Positions 8,796 through 17,660 of a stretch of 64,000 bases of DNA are shown one piece after another. Location: assembly GCF_001660705.2 (NCBI RefSeq), contig NZ_LYBV02000007.1:186001-250000 (forward strand). The letters run 5' to 3'. The first letter of the stretch is position 1; every line of letters starts with the position of its first letter. The stretch comes from Saccharicrinis aurantiacus (GTDB taxonomy: Bacteria; Bacteroidota; Bacteroidia; Bacteroidales; Marinilabiliaceae). Below the pieces are notes generated by a model, which worked only from the letters and a program-made list of their open reading frames with translations, did no database searches and had not been told where the DNA came from. A program made the translations under genes and the position numbers.

Positions 8796-8843
8796 AAAAA
8801 GGCACAAAGAACGTTTGATATAACGCTTCTTTGTGCCTTTTTT
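8796..8843. terminator. Bidirectional intrinsic terminator
   Basis: A long stem (about 8798-8816 with 8822-8840, one bulge) has an A run on its left and a T run on its right. It can therefore stop both the plus-strand SusE/F-like gene and the minus-strand GH105 gene that converge here. Confidence 0.85.
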
Positions 8844-8867
8844 ATCATGTAAATAAGTCTAAAATAT

Positions 8868-11282
8868 CTAATTCGATCTCTCCAAAATAACACCCTTCAC
8901 ATTGGCGTCGTAATTCACAAAGGTATCCCAAGGGCCATGTAGCCATAAAAGTACTTTGTAGCCCTCGTTGGCCACAATAATAGGTCTGATGTTTTTGTAT
9001 TTTGAGTGAGATGTTATGGCTTCCCATTTAATGGTGTTGATATCGTCGGTGGCATTAATTGTAGCTCCATAAATCTCGTGTCGTCCACCTAAATCTTCGC
9101 CTGTAGATGGATTCACATCCGTGGAGATATAAACTTGTTTTGGATCAGTAGGGTCAAAAGCCATTAAACCCGTGTACGAACTCTCAACATAATATAAGCA
9201 CTTGCCAGCATAGGCAATTTCGCGGTCGTTCCATTGCTTGCCATCCCACGAGGCTATCCTGTAGCGGTGATCGCTGTTGCTTAAATATAAGGAGTATCCA
9301 ATGTGCGGATTTCCACAGGCATCCTGCCCCATGGCACAAGTCCATGCGCTGTTTGGTACACTCTCGCAGCCCTCGGGTTTATGGTTGTTCTCGCTACCAG
9401 TATATATTTTTTCGCCTTCAGAAGTACCCAAAGGGCCCTCTGTAATATCTTTAATTTTAGTGCCATCTACTTTGTAAAAAGCCCCATCTCTGAATTGCGC
9501 ATAATACAAACTATTGCCATACTGACGCGGATGTGCATCGGTATACGAAATGCCAATAGTGTTGGCATCGGGTTGAGCATAGCGTGCGTAAGGTCGCTGA
9601 CGTCCTTTTACATCATTAGCAATAAAATGTGTGCGGTTTCCCCATGTTAATCCCTCGTCATCCGAAGTAATAAAAGATGGATTAAAGGTTTCGCCGTCGC
9701 GATAAAAATTATACAATTTACCTTCGTTCTTCAAGGCATATAAATTCATATAAGTAACACCACGGCGATCGTTATACGTATATTTAAATTGCTGCGGATC
9801 TCCCCATTTTAAATAATCGTTGGTAGATGAAATGGCATAATGGTGCATTTTTTCGTTGCCGTGTTTGGCCCACATAGCCAATATACTGCCATCAGAACGG
9901 GTATAAAGTGCGGGTACATCGTGGTCGTCGGCCTGTAGTTCTTTATGTAAGGTAACTTTACCATCAATGGTTTCCGATTTTAAATCGAAGATGCCCACGT
10001 TCACATCGCCATTTTGCCCATCAAGACCCGCAATAATGAGCTTTCCGTTTTTAATAGTGGCTCTAGGATCTTGATACCAACACCAACCGCCATTCTCCAT
10101 CATGGTGGGGTGTACATCTTCAGCTTTGTTTTCATCTTCCGAAGGATAAAAGTGTTGGATGTACTGATACATCTGTGATCCGGCAGCTAAAAAAGCACCA
10201 CTTCCGTATAGTTCAGTATAATTAGGATAACTTAATCCGGGTGCCGCTCCAACGGGCTGAACATAGCCTAACATACCTTCGTTGGTTACTGCACTGGCTA
10301 AGGCACTCCAAGCTTTAAGCAATACAGGTTCGTAGGCTTCCTTATCTAAAATTCCGTTTTGTATGCCCCAAGCCAAGCCAAAAGTGAAGAAGGAAGTACC
10401 GCTCGTTTCTATATTAGGATAATCGGCAATATCGCCCAATAAACCTGCCGACCAAGTGCCATCAGGTCGTTGAATGCGCTTTAGGGTTTCTGACATTTCT
10501 TGAAACAGTTGTATGTAAAACTGGCGTCCTTCCCACTGCTGTGGAAACTCAGGAATCATTAAAGCCAATCCACCATAAACCCATCCATTGCCGCGACCCC
10601 AGAATAACTTCTCGCCATTATTTTCGGTTTTTGTAAGGTATTTCTTATCTCTAAAAAATAGTTTTTCCTCTTTATCCCACAGTCTATCATAGGTCATATG
10701 GTACTGTTTATCCATATAATCTAAGTACTTTTTGTAGCTGGTAATTTTGGCCAAACGTGCCCAAACAGGTGGAGCCATAAAAAGGGCATCGCACCAATGC
10801 CAGTGCCAATCGTTGGCTTTATCACTTTTCATAATGGCATCAAACTGTTTCATGGTTGGGCGCATCATATAACCTTTGGCAGTAAGTCTGTTCAAACTTA
10901 AATAAAATTGCCCTACTGCATGATCATCGGCATGATACATACGCTCGTGCAATTTCCAATTGTACTTTTGGCCCATCTCAACTAGCCAATCAGTGTATGC
11001 ATTATCGTCGGTAATTTCACTAAACTGATACAAGCCAGCATAAAAAGTAGCCGGCAGCCATTCTAAATCGTGATACTGATTTCTGTGATGCCATTTTTTG
11101 CAATCTTCAGGGGCAGGCAAGGCCCTGTATTTGCCTTGCTCATTCCATGTTTTTATTTGCCAATCGGCTACACTTTTGTTAAGCTCAAACACCTCCTCTG
11201 CCTCAGGTATTTTTGGCGAGGAGGAGCATGAACTTATTAATGTAAGGATGATTAATTGGAGTAATACTGATGTAGATTTCAT
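8868..11282 (-). CDS. GH105-type unsaturated uronyl hydrolase fused to a BNR-type beta-propeller
   Basis: An 804-residue lipoprotein (lipobox LISSC, Cys19). Residues about 30-380 are an alpha/alpha-barrel hydrolase of the GH105/GH88 group, which removes the unsaturated uronic acid left by polysaccharide lyases through hydration of its double bond. Visible family motifs are WHWCDALFM near 165 with its Asp, GRGNGWV near 228 and ETSGTSFF near 294. From about residue 395 (NGGWCWYQDPRA) to the end is a BNR_4-like domain. Beta-propellers of this broad type occur in several lyases, including ulvan lyases, so this half may be the lyase that feeds the other half; this is inference. GH105 proteins are usually 350-420 residues, so the fusion doubles the normal length. 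The neighbouring GH2 at 11344 ends 61 bp upstream and is likely in the same operon. Confidence 0.85.
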   Translation of the reverse strand: MKSTSVLLQLIILTLISSCSSSPKIPEAEEVFELNKSVADWQIKTWNEQGKYRALPAPEDCKKWHHRNQYHDLEWLPATFYAGLYQFSEITDDNAYTDWLVEMGQKYNWKLHERMYHADDHAVGQFYLSLNRLTAKGYMMRPTMKQFDAIMKSDKANDWHWHWCDALFMAPPVWARLAKITSYKKYLDYMDKQYHMTYDRLWDKEEKLFFRDKKYLTKTENNGEKLFWGRGNGWVYGGLALMIPEFPQQWEGRQFYIQLFQEMSETLKRIQRPDGTWSAGLLGDIADYPNIETSGTSFFTFGLAWGIQNGILDKEAYEPVLLKAWSALASAVTNEGMLGYVQPVGAAPGLSYPNYTELYGSGAFLAAGSQMYQYIQHFYPSEDENKAEDVHPTMMENGGWCWYQDPRATIKNGKLIIAGLDGQNGDVNVGIFDLKSETIDGKVTLHKELQADDHDVPALYTRSDGSILAMWAKHGNEKMHHYAISSTNDYLKWGDPQQFKYTYNDRRGVTYMNLYALKNEGKLYNFYRDGETFNPSFITSDDEGLTWGNRTHFIANDVKGRQRPYARYAQPDANTIGISYTDAHPRQYGNSLYYAQFRDGAFYKVDGTKIKDITEGPLGTSEGEKIYTGSENNHKPEGCESVPNSAWTCAMGQDACGNPHIGYSLYLSNSDHRYRIASWDGKQWNDREIAYAGKCLYYVESSYTGLMAFDPTDPKQVYISTDVNPSTGEDLGGRHEIYGATINATDDINTIKWEAITSHSKYKNIRPIIVANEGYKVLLWLHGPWDTFVNYDANVKGVILERSN

Positions 11283-11343
11283 AGGTTTATTTTATTGTTA
11301 TTGCGTCACATTAAGGTATTTGTTCTTTTTTTTAGCTTTTAAA

Positions 11344-13812
11344 TTATTCCCCTGCACCAACTCTTTCGTACAAGTTTTTTTCAGCTTTTTCAAAGCTAAT
11401 AAGTGGCTCTATTTCTCGTATTCCCATATCGAATTTATCCTTTTTATTGGCCAACGATTTTACTTTAATATAGCGCTGCTCTTGCTGTTTCGGGTACATA
11501 AATGTTTCCTTTAACGACCATTGGTTTATTTTTCCGGTATATAAAACAGTCCAATCTTCACCATTCAGTGAGCCACTGATTTCAATATTATTCAGATAAA
11601 CATCAGGATCGAGAAAAGTTATACTGATACCATTTACCAGACTGATTCTTTTTAAATCGAGAAGAAGAGATGCCTGCTCATCGGCAGCCCAATAAGTAGC
11701 AGTGTCATTATCTAATACTGATGCAGCTGCATGCCCAGGTAATTCTTTACTTGCAGAAATACCATAAGCCGACTGTGATACATCGTAAATTACATTGCAA
11801 GTATGTTGATAGCTTTTACCATTTTTTATTCCTTTAGCCAAAAGCGTATTGTTGCCTTCTTTTAAATTAACATTCCATGTAAACCCTTTCCTTTGCGAGC
11901 CTAAGGATTTGCCATTAAGGAAAAACTCTACCGATTGCAAATTGGTGAATACACGATATTGTTTTTCTGCTTTTCCACCACGTACTTTCCAGCTAGCAGA
12001 TGCAATGTAAACCACAGGTGTATCGCTCCATTTTGATTGTAATAAGTAGTAGGCATCTTTCTTTTGTCTATCAAAAGTAACTAAGCCTTTTTGGTTTACG
12101 TGGGGTTTCGAGTCGCCCCTATGCGCAGCACCAAAGTCGGCAAACGACCAACGGTTCACACCACAAAGCCAATCCATTTTGGCAAACTGATCTAAATGAG
12201 CCTCTAAAAAATCGTTTTGGTATTCAATACTAAAATCTTGTCGAACCGGATGATCTGTGTGTATATCCATGTCTGAACCGGCACCAAATTCCGATATAAT
12301 TAATGGAATACCTGGATTCTTCTTTTTCAAATCAAGGCAGCGATTGGTTAAATCGTTGTAATCGGTTTTATACCAACCACGGTATAGGTTGTAGCCAAAT
12401 ACATCCGGAATTTGGTTCACTAAGTAGTCGCACGATCGGTCATTATCGCCACTTACCATTACTGTTTTTCGTACTGGATCTTCTTTATGAGCAATCTCAT
12501 TTAGCATATAAACAATATCATATACCTGTGCTTTACCATCACCTCTGTCTTTCATCCATACCTCGTTGCCCATTCCCCAGAGTATTATTGAACTATGATT
12601 ATAATGCTGATAAATCATATCAGTCATCATCGATTTTAAGGTGTTTTTAAAACCATCGTTATTCTTAAAGCCATTTACCAAAGGAATCTCTTCCCACACA
12701 AGCATACCCAATTCATCGCATAATTGTAGCATATAATCATCTTGCTGATAATGTGCTAACCTGAGCCAATTAATGCCAGCCTCCTTCATTAACATTAAAT
12801 CATCATAATGTAATTGCAACGGAACTGCATTTCCTTTTTTATAGTAATCCTGATGGCGATTAATCCCATTTAGTTTGTACGATTTTCCATTTAAAAAGAA
12901 ACCTTTATCCGCCGTAAATTCAAACCAACGAAAACCGTAATTACATTCAACTTCATCAACTACGGTTTTTCCTTTTAGGATACTTATTTTCAATTGGTAT
13001 AAATTCGGATTCTCAGGCGACCATAAATTGGGGTTTATAATAGTAGGCATTTCAAACTGTGGTGTTATTTCAGAGTTTGCTTCTACACTTATTTTCTGTA
13101 GCAGTTCCGAAACTATATTTCCGTTTGCATCTTGTAATAGCATTTTAAGTGATAACTTACTTTTCTTTTGCGATGCATTATCTAGCTTCACACGTACTTT
13201 TAAGTCCGATGATTTTTGGCTTACCTTTTCGCTCCAAACTCTAAAGCCCGGGCCACCAAATTCCTTACGCGATATACTTATCTGAGGTCCTTCAATTAAT
13301 TGTACAGAACGGTATAATCCACCATAAAAATTGAAGTCGGCACTTGTTGGCGCAATTACCTGACTATTGGCATTGGATACCCAAACATCAATTACATTTT
13401 TTCCTTCCTTTATATTCACAAGCTCGCAGGTAAAGGCACCGTAGCCTCCAAAGTGGTGGGTCAGTAATTCTCCGTTTAAGTATACTTTGCATTGCTGGCC
13501 AGCAGCACCAAAGCGGATGTAATTGCGTTTTTGCAAATGTTCTGCATCGAAAGTTATATTTTTACGATACCACGATGCTGCTCTTCGGTAATCTTTTGTT
13601 TCTAATACATCGCTTGCATTCCAAGTATGAGGTAAGTTTATTTGTGTATATGCACCATCCTTTTCACGGGGTAAATCTTCTGTATCTTTTTCAAGGTAGA
13701 GCCAATTTTCATTAATTGTGTTTGTGTTGGGCCAATGTACCTTAATTTTGGGAGCATTTGCAAAGGTCATTATGCTAATTAATAGTGATAGTGTTATGAT
13801 CTGTTTCATCAT
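11344..13812 (-). CDS. GH2 beta-galactosidase-like enzyme with F5/8 type C domain
   Basis: An 822-residue secreted GH2 enzyme. The signal peptide ends near FANA. Sugar-binding, Ig-like and TIM-barrel domains follow in the usual order; the acid/base is Glu417 in GMGNEVW and the nucleophile Glu508 in IISEFGA. After a short DUF4982-like segment (NLQSVEFFLNGKSLG), residues about 690-810 form a discoidin (F5/8 type C) domain, a common carbohydrate-binding module. It differs in architecture from the GH2 at 892 and shares little beyond the core, so the two are not a recent duplication. It precedes the GH105 fusion in the same direction and is divergent from the regulator at 13973 across a palindromic region. 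The substrate cannot be fixed; in ulvan-type loci GH2 enzymes remove terminal sugars from oligosaccharides. Confidence 0.9.
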   Translation of the reverse strand: MMKQIITLSLLISIMTFANAPKIKVHWPNTNTINENWLYLEKDTEDLPREKDGAYTQINLPHTWNASDVLETKDYRRAASWYRKNITFDAEHLQKRNYIRFGAAGQQCKVYLNGELLTHHFGGYGAFTCELVNIKEGKNVIDVWVSNANSQVIAPTSADFNFYGGLYRSVQLIEGPQISISRKEFGGPGFRVWSEKVSQKSSDLKVRVKLDNASQKKSKLSLKMLLQDANGNIVSELLQKISVEANSEITPQFEMPTIINPNLWSPENPNLYQLKISILKGKTVVDEVECNYGFRWFEFTADKGFFLNGKSYKLNGINRHQDYYKKGNAVPLQLHYDDLMLMKEAGINWLRLAHYQQDDYMLQLCDELGMLVWEEIPLVNGFKNNDGFKNTLKSMMTDMIYQHYNHSSIILWGMGNEVWMKDRGDGKAQVYDIVYMLNEIAHKEDPVRKTVMVSGDNDRSCDYLVNQIPDVFGYNLYRGWYKTDYNDLTNRCLDLKKKNPGIPLIISEFGAGSDMDIHTDHPVRQDFSIEYQNDFLEAHLDQFAKMDWLCGVNRWSFADFGAAHRGDSKPHVNQKGLVTFDRQKKDAYYLLQSKWSDTPVVYIASASWKVRGGKAEKQYRVFTNLQSVEFFLNGKSLGSQRKGFTWNVNLKEGNNTLLAKGIKNGKSYQHTCNVIYDVSQSAYGISASKELPGHAAASVLDNDTATYWAADEQASLLLDLKRISLVNGISITFLDPDVYLNNIEISGSLNGEDWTVLYTGKINQWSLKETFMYPKQQEQRYIKVKSLANKKDKFDMGIREIEPLISFEKAEKNLYERVGAGE

Positions 13813-13870
13813 CTAGGTTTTAAAATTGATAAAAGCAAATAAAGAGTTTCTACCTTAAATAATTATCTTT

Positions 13871-13920
13871 AACCTATCTGTAACGGTAGCTGTAACCGTT
13901 ACGATATATAATTATAGGTT
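13871..13920. promoter_or_regulatory. Nested inverted repeats between the GH2 and regulator genes
   Basis: GTAACGGT (13880-13887) and ACCGTTAC (13895-13902) form a perfect 8-bp inverted repeat with a 7-bp spacer. Outside it, AACCTAT (13871-13877) and ATAGGTT (13914-13920) form a second perfect pair. TGTAAC occurs at 13879 and 13891, the same hexamer found in the 50.5 kb operator candidate. It lies 58 bp upstream of the GH2 start and 52 bp upstream of the regulator, a natural place for an operator controlling both. Confidence 0.6.
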
Positions 13921-13972
13921 GATTACCAGGTGTTAATAAATTCACTACACAGAAACGCATCTCATAAATAAT

Positions 13973-15124
13973 ATGCCCTCTAACGAAGAAAAATTAGAAA
14001 TAATAAAGCAAATTACCGAAAGTAAAACCTTTCAAAAAGCTACAACTAGTTCTGCTCTTTTGAAATATTTGGGTAAATGTTGCATCAATAATACTTTTTT
14101 GAAAGAAGATATTATCGATCTCGAATTCTTCGGAAATAAAGGCTCAGTTGAAAAATCGAGTACTCGTGTTAGGGTGAGTATGTATAACCTGCGTAAAAAG
14201 TTAGTTGATTATTACAGTAACGAGGGAGCTGACCAACAATGGAGAGTGAATATTGAAAAGGGGCAGTATAAATTAAGTTTTGAGAAACAGCAAAGAACAA
14301 GTAATAGCAAGCGAAATATCTTTAGTTTACGAGCGTTATCCTATGTTTTATTAATTGGTATTATTGCCATTTTGCTATTTTTTCTTCTCATTCCCAAAAG
14401 AGTACCTCAATTATGGAGCGAATTTCTAGAGGAAGATAAATCTGTAACCCTATTTATTGGTGATGCCTTTGGAATACGAGGTAAAACAATCACTGGTAAT
14501 GATGGCTTTACACGCGATTACTCAATTAATTCCCTTGAACAGTTTTATAAATTATTAGAGAAGAAACCTGAATTGAAGAATAGCTTAAGTGCTTCACATT
14601 ATCAGTATTTTACCAATATGGGAGCAGTTGCTTCAAAAAATATAGCTCAATTGTTCTCTACTTACCATAAAGACTTCGCGATTAAATACAATTCTAATGC
14701 ATCGTTTGAAACTATAAGGGGCGGGAATTCCATATACATTGGTCCACTCTTCAACGATAATAAGTTTATCGGTTTGTTTAATAGTGGCAACCCATACCTT
14801 ACGCTTCATAAAAATAAGTTGCAAATTAAGGATCATCCTAGCTTAGGAAGTAGCCAAATAAATATTGCCACATCAGGGCAGGTAGCAGATTATGCCATAG
14901 TTTCTAAATACCCTGGGCCCATGGGAACAACACAGTTTGTATTTTTCTCAAACCATGATATGGGAGCTTCGGCAACCATTAGATATTTTACAAATTTCGA
15001 TTCCATCAAAGTTTTCACCCAGAAATACCTTCAGGATAAGTCTTATTTTACAGCTATTTATAAGGCTACCGGAAAAGAGAGAACCAGTTTAGATTTGGAA
15101 CTGATTAAGGTAATTCCTTTTTAA
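13973..15124 (+). CDS. Membrane-tethered putative DNA-binding regulator with periplasmic sensor
   Basis: A 383-residue protein without a signal peptide. Residues 15-105 follow the pattern of a widespread winged-helix-like cytoplasmic domain: 'F..A..SS.LL.YLG', 'FLKEDIIDLEFFG', 'STRVRVSMYNLRKKLVDYYS' and 'VNIEKGQYKLSF'. The conserved 'RVR....LR.KL..YY' segment marks it. A single transmembrane helix follows at about 121-140, preceded by KR residues, so the N-terminus is cytoplasmic. The 240-residue C-terminal part would be periplasmic and could bind a ligand; I do not recognise its fold. This topology resembles CadC-type one-component regulators. It is divergent from the GH2 across the inverted repeats at 13871-13920, so it probably controls the GH2-GH105 unit. 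The DNA-binding role is inferred from the N-terminal pattern, not proven. Confidence 0.6.
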   Translation: MPSNEEKLEIIKQITESKTFQKATTSSALLKYLGKCCINNTFLKEDIIDLEFFGNKGSVEKSSTRVRVSMYNLRKKLVDYYSNEGADQQWRVNIEKGQYKLSFEKQQRTSNSKRNIFSLRALSYVLLIGIIAILLFFLLIPKRVPQLWSEFLEEDKSVTLFIGDAFGIRGKTITGNDGFTRDYSINSLEQFYKLLEKKPELKNSLSASHYQYFTNMGAVASKNIAQLFSTYHKDFAIKYNSNASFETIRGGNSIYIGPLFNDNKFIGLFNSGNPYLTLHKNKLQIKDHPSLGSSQINIATSGQVADYAIVSKYPGPMGTTQFVFFSNHDMGASATIRYFTNFDSIKVFTQKYLQDKSYFTAIYKATGKERTSLDLELIKVIPF

Positions 15125-15236
15125 ATTATAGTTCTTGGGTCAAACAGAAGTTCTATATTCAAAAAAGAGTGGTTTCTCATCCAACGAATTGTAGCTATAT
15201 TGCGGCAAAATTCATTACAAATCAATAAATACAGTT

Positions 15237-17315
15237 ATGCAAAAAATGAAACTACTATATGTAGCTAGTTTGGCTTTGTTATTTGCTTGTTCCCCAGCAA
15301 AAAAGTCAGATGCAGGGTATTCAAATAAGGATATTGAAATTTCCTCGGATAAACTAACGCCAGAATTAATGTGGCAATTGGGTAGGGTAGGTAATGTTTC
15401 GGTATCGCCCGATCAAAGTACTATTTTGTACACCATTGCTTACACAAATATTAAAGAAAACAAGAGCTATACCGATGTGTACACCATGAATGTGGACGGT
15501 AGCAATAAAAAGCAAATTACAAATACGGTTGCAAATGAAAATGCCGTAGTTTGGAATGCTGATGGTAGCAAAATAAATTTTATTTCGTCGGAGTCGGGAT
15601 CAAGTCAACTTTGGGAAATGAGTGCAGATGGTTCTAACCGTAAGCAATTAACAGATATTAAAGGTGGAATTACAAACTTTTTAATTTCTCCTGATGGTTC
15701 AAAATTCGCTTACACAGCCGAAGTTAAATTAGATGAGGATATACACGATATTCACCCAGATTTACCTTTAGCAAACGCACGTATCGAAAACGATTTGATG
15801 TATCGTCATTGGGATAGATGGGAAGATGAAAATTACAGCCACGTTTTTATTGCAGCTATGTCGGCAATGGTAACTTCCGGGACTGATATTATGCCTGGCG
15901 AGCGTTTTGATGCGCCATTGAAACCATTTGGTGGGGTTGAGCAATTAGCATGGAGTAAGGATTCGGAAGGACTGGTTTATGCTTGTAAAAAATTAGAAGG
16001 TAGAGCTTATGCCGAATCTACTAATGCTGATTTATATTTATATAGTACAACAGATAAGTCAACCATTAACCTTACAGAGGGAATGATGGGTTATGATTTA
16101 AATCCACAGTTTTCTCCTAATGGACAATACTTAGCTTGGGAGAGCATGGAACGTGATGGTTATGAGTCGGACAGAAATAGATTATTTGTGCTAGATGTAA
16201 AAACGGGTGTTAAAACTGATATTACAGAAGGTTTTGATTATAATGTTCATTCCATTATGTGGGATGCATCCGGAACTGAATTAAGTTTTACAAGTAATTA
16301 TCATGGATGTAATCAAATTTACAATATCACATTTGCTGATAAAAAGATTACTAAACTTACTGATGGTGTGCAAAATTACAATTCAGCCATTAAGGTGGGT
16401 GAAAAGTATATTGCCACAAAAACAACCATGAAACAACCTACAGAGATTGTTGTAGTTGATGTAGCGAAGGGAACCGATAAAAATATTAGCCAAGTAAATG
16501 ATCATATTCTTGCTAAGATCAAAATGGGTGATGTTGAGAGTAGATGGATTGAAACTACCGATGGCAAAAAAATGCAAACTTGGGTAATCTATCCTCCTAA
16601 TTTTGATAAGACTAAGAAGTATCCTACGCTTTTATATTGTCAAGGCGGACCGCAAAGTCCTGTAAGTCAGTTTTGGAGTATCCGTTGGAACTTTGAATTG
16701 ATGGCTGCCAACGATTATATTATTGTAGCTCCAAATCGTAGAGGTTTACCAGGTTTTGGACAAGAGTGGAATGAGCAAATTAGTGGCGACTATGGCGGAC
16801 AAAATATGAAAGATTATTTATCAGCCATTGATGCTTTGGCAGAAGAGCCATATGTTAATAATGATAAATTGGGAGCTATAGGTGCTAGTTATGGTGGTTA
16901 CTCGGTTTATTGGTTAGCAGGTAACCATAACGGGCGTTTTAATTCACTCATATCGCATTGCGGGATTTTTAATTTTGAGCAAATGTATTCTACAACCGAA
17001 GAGCAATTCTTTGTGAATTGGGATATGAAAGGTGCTTATTGGGATAAAGACAATAAGGTTGCGCAAAATACTTATGCAAATTCTCCACATAAATTTGTTG
17101 GTAAATGGGATACTCCAATATTAGTAATTCATGGAGAAAAGGATTTTAGAATTCCATATACTCAAGGAATGGGGGCGTTTAATACTGCTAAATTAAGAGA
17201 CCTGAATGCACGTTTCTTATATTTCCCAACGGAGTGTCACTGGGTACTTTCTCCGCAAAATGGCATCTTGTGGCATCGTGAATTTTTTAAATGGTTGGAT
17301 GAAACTTTGAAGTAA
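15237..17315 (+). CDS. S9 family peptidase (prolyl oligopeptidase type), lipoprotein
   Basis: A 692-residue serine peptidase of the dipeptidyl-peptidase/acylaminoacyl-peptidase branch. The lipobox LLFAC places Cys18 as the lipid site; a start at the Met in position 4 is equally possible. An N-terminal WD40/PD40 beta-propeller (about 45-420, with repeated SPDGSKFAYTAE-type blades) is followed by an alpha/beta hydrolase domain. The catalytic triad is visible: Ser551 in GASYGGYS, Asp636 in HGEKDFRIP and His668 in TECHWVL. It is likely anchored in the periplasm or at the surface and trims peptides for nutrition. It is a single gene closed by the terminator at 17338-17375. Confidence 0.92.
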   Translation: MQKMKLLYVASLALLFACSPAKKSDAGYSNKDIEISSDKLTPELMWQLGRVGNVSVSPDQSTILYTIAYTNIKENKSYTDVYTMNVDGSNKKQITNTVANENAVVWNADGSKINFISSESGSSQLWEMSADGSNRKQLTDIKGGITNFLISPDGSKFAYTAEVKLDEDIHDIHPDLPLANARIENDLMYRHWDRWEDENYSHVFIAAMSAMVTSGTDIMPGERFDAPLKPFGGVEQLAWSKDSEGLVYACKKLEGRAYAESTNADLYLYSTTDKSTINLTEGMMGYDLNPQFSPNGQYLAWESMERDGYESDRNRLFVLDVKTGVKTDITEGFDYNVHSIMWDASGTELSFTSNYHGCNQIYNITFADKKITKLTDGVQNYNSAIKVGEKYIATKTTMKQPTEIVVVDVAKGTDKNISQVNDHILAKIKMGDVESRWIETTDGKKMQTWVIYPPNFDKTKKYPTLLYCQGGPQSPVSQFWSIRWNFELMAANDYIIVAPNRRGLPGFGQEWNEQISGDYGGQNMKDYLSAIDALAEEPYVNNDKLGAIGASYGGYSVYWLAGNHNGRFNSLISHCGIFNFEQMYSTTEEQFFVNWDMKGAYWDKDNKVAQNTYANSPHKFVGKWDTPILVIHGEKDFRIPYTQGMGAFNTAKLRDLNARFLYFPTECHWVLSPQNGILWHREFFKWLDETLK

Positions 17316-17337
17316 GCTTCTAAGCTTCTAGATATAT

Positions 17338-17375
17338 AAAAACGCCAAAGCATTTATTTTGCTTTGGCGTTTTTT
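17338..17375. terminator. Bidirectional intrinsic terminator
   Basis: A 10-bp perfect stem (17342-17351 with 17361-17370) is flanked by A residues on the left and six T residues on the right. It separates the plus-strand S9 peptidase from the convergent DUF2007 gene. Confidence 0.85.
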
Positions 17376-17401
17376 ATGAATCGAAATACAGCTACAAAAA
17401 G

Positions 17402-17617
17402 CTATAACTGTTCTTCTTCTTCTTCTAAAATTAGTTTTACACGTTCAATATCAGCTTCTGATATTTGCAATTCAACCTCGTTTGATTGAATGTGGTTTAG
17501 TACTTGCGTAGAATATTCGTTTTTTAGGTAACACGTAATACCTTCTGATTCAAGTCTGCTTTTTAAAAACAATAAATCAATTTCATTGTGCGATGTTTTA
17601 ATGGTTACTAAGCTCAT
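17402..17617 (-). CDS. DUF2007 family protein (putative signal transducing protein)
   Basis: A 71-residue cytoplasmic protein with the DUF2007 pattern: an N-terminal strand VTIKTSHNEIDLLFLKSRL, then LESEGITCYLKNE, and a later helix SEADIERVKLILEE. The fold is a small alpha/beta ferredoxin-like unit related to GlnB-type proteins. The family is widespread and of unknown function. The poly-Glu tail (EEEEEQL) is typical. It is 43 bp after the cyclase-HD gene on the same strand, so they may be co-transcribed. Confidence 0.8.
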   Translation of the reverse strand: MSLVTIKTSHNEIDLLFLKSRLESEGITCYLKNEYSTQVLNHIQSNEVELQISEADIERVKLILEEEEEQL

Positions 17618-17660
17618 GTTGTAAGTGTTTTTAGGATTGAAATTGTTGTATGTAATTTCG

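Noticed and set aside
892-13812. The two GH2 genes as a recent duplication
   Set aside because: Domain order after the barrel differs (chitobiase-like/CBM versus discoidin), and the catalytic spacing differs (61 versus 91 residues).
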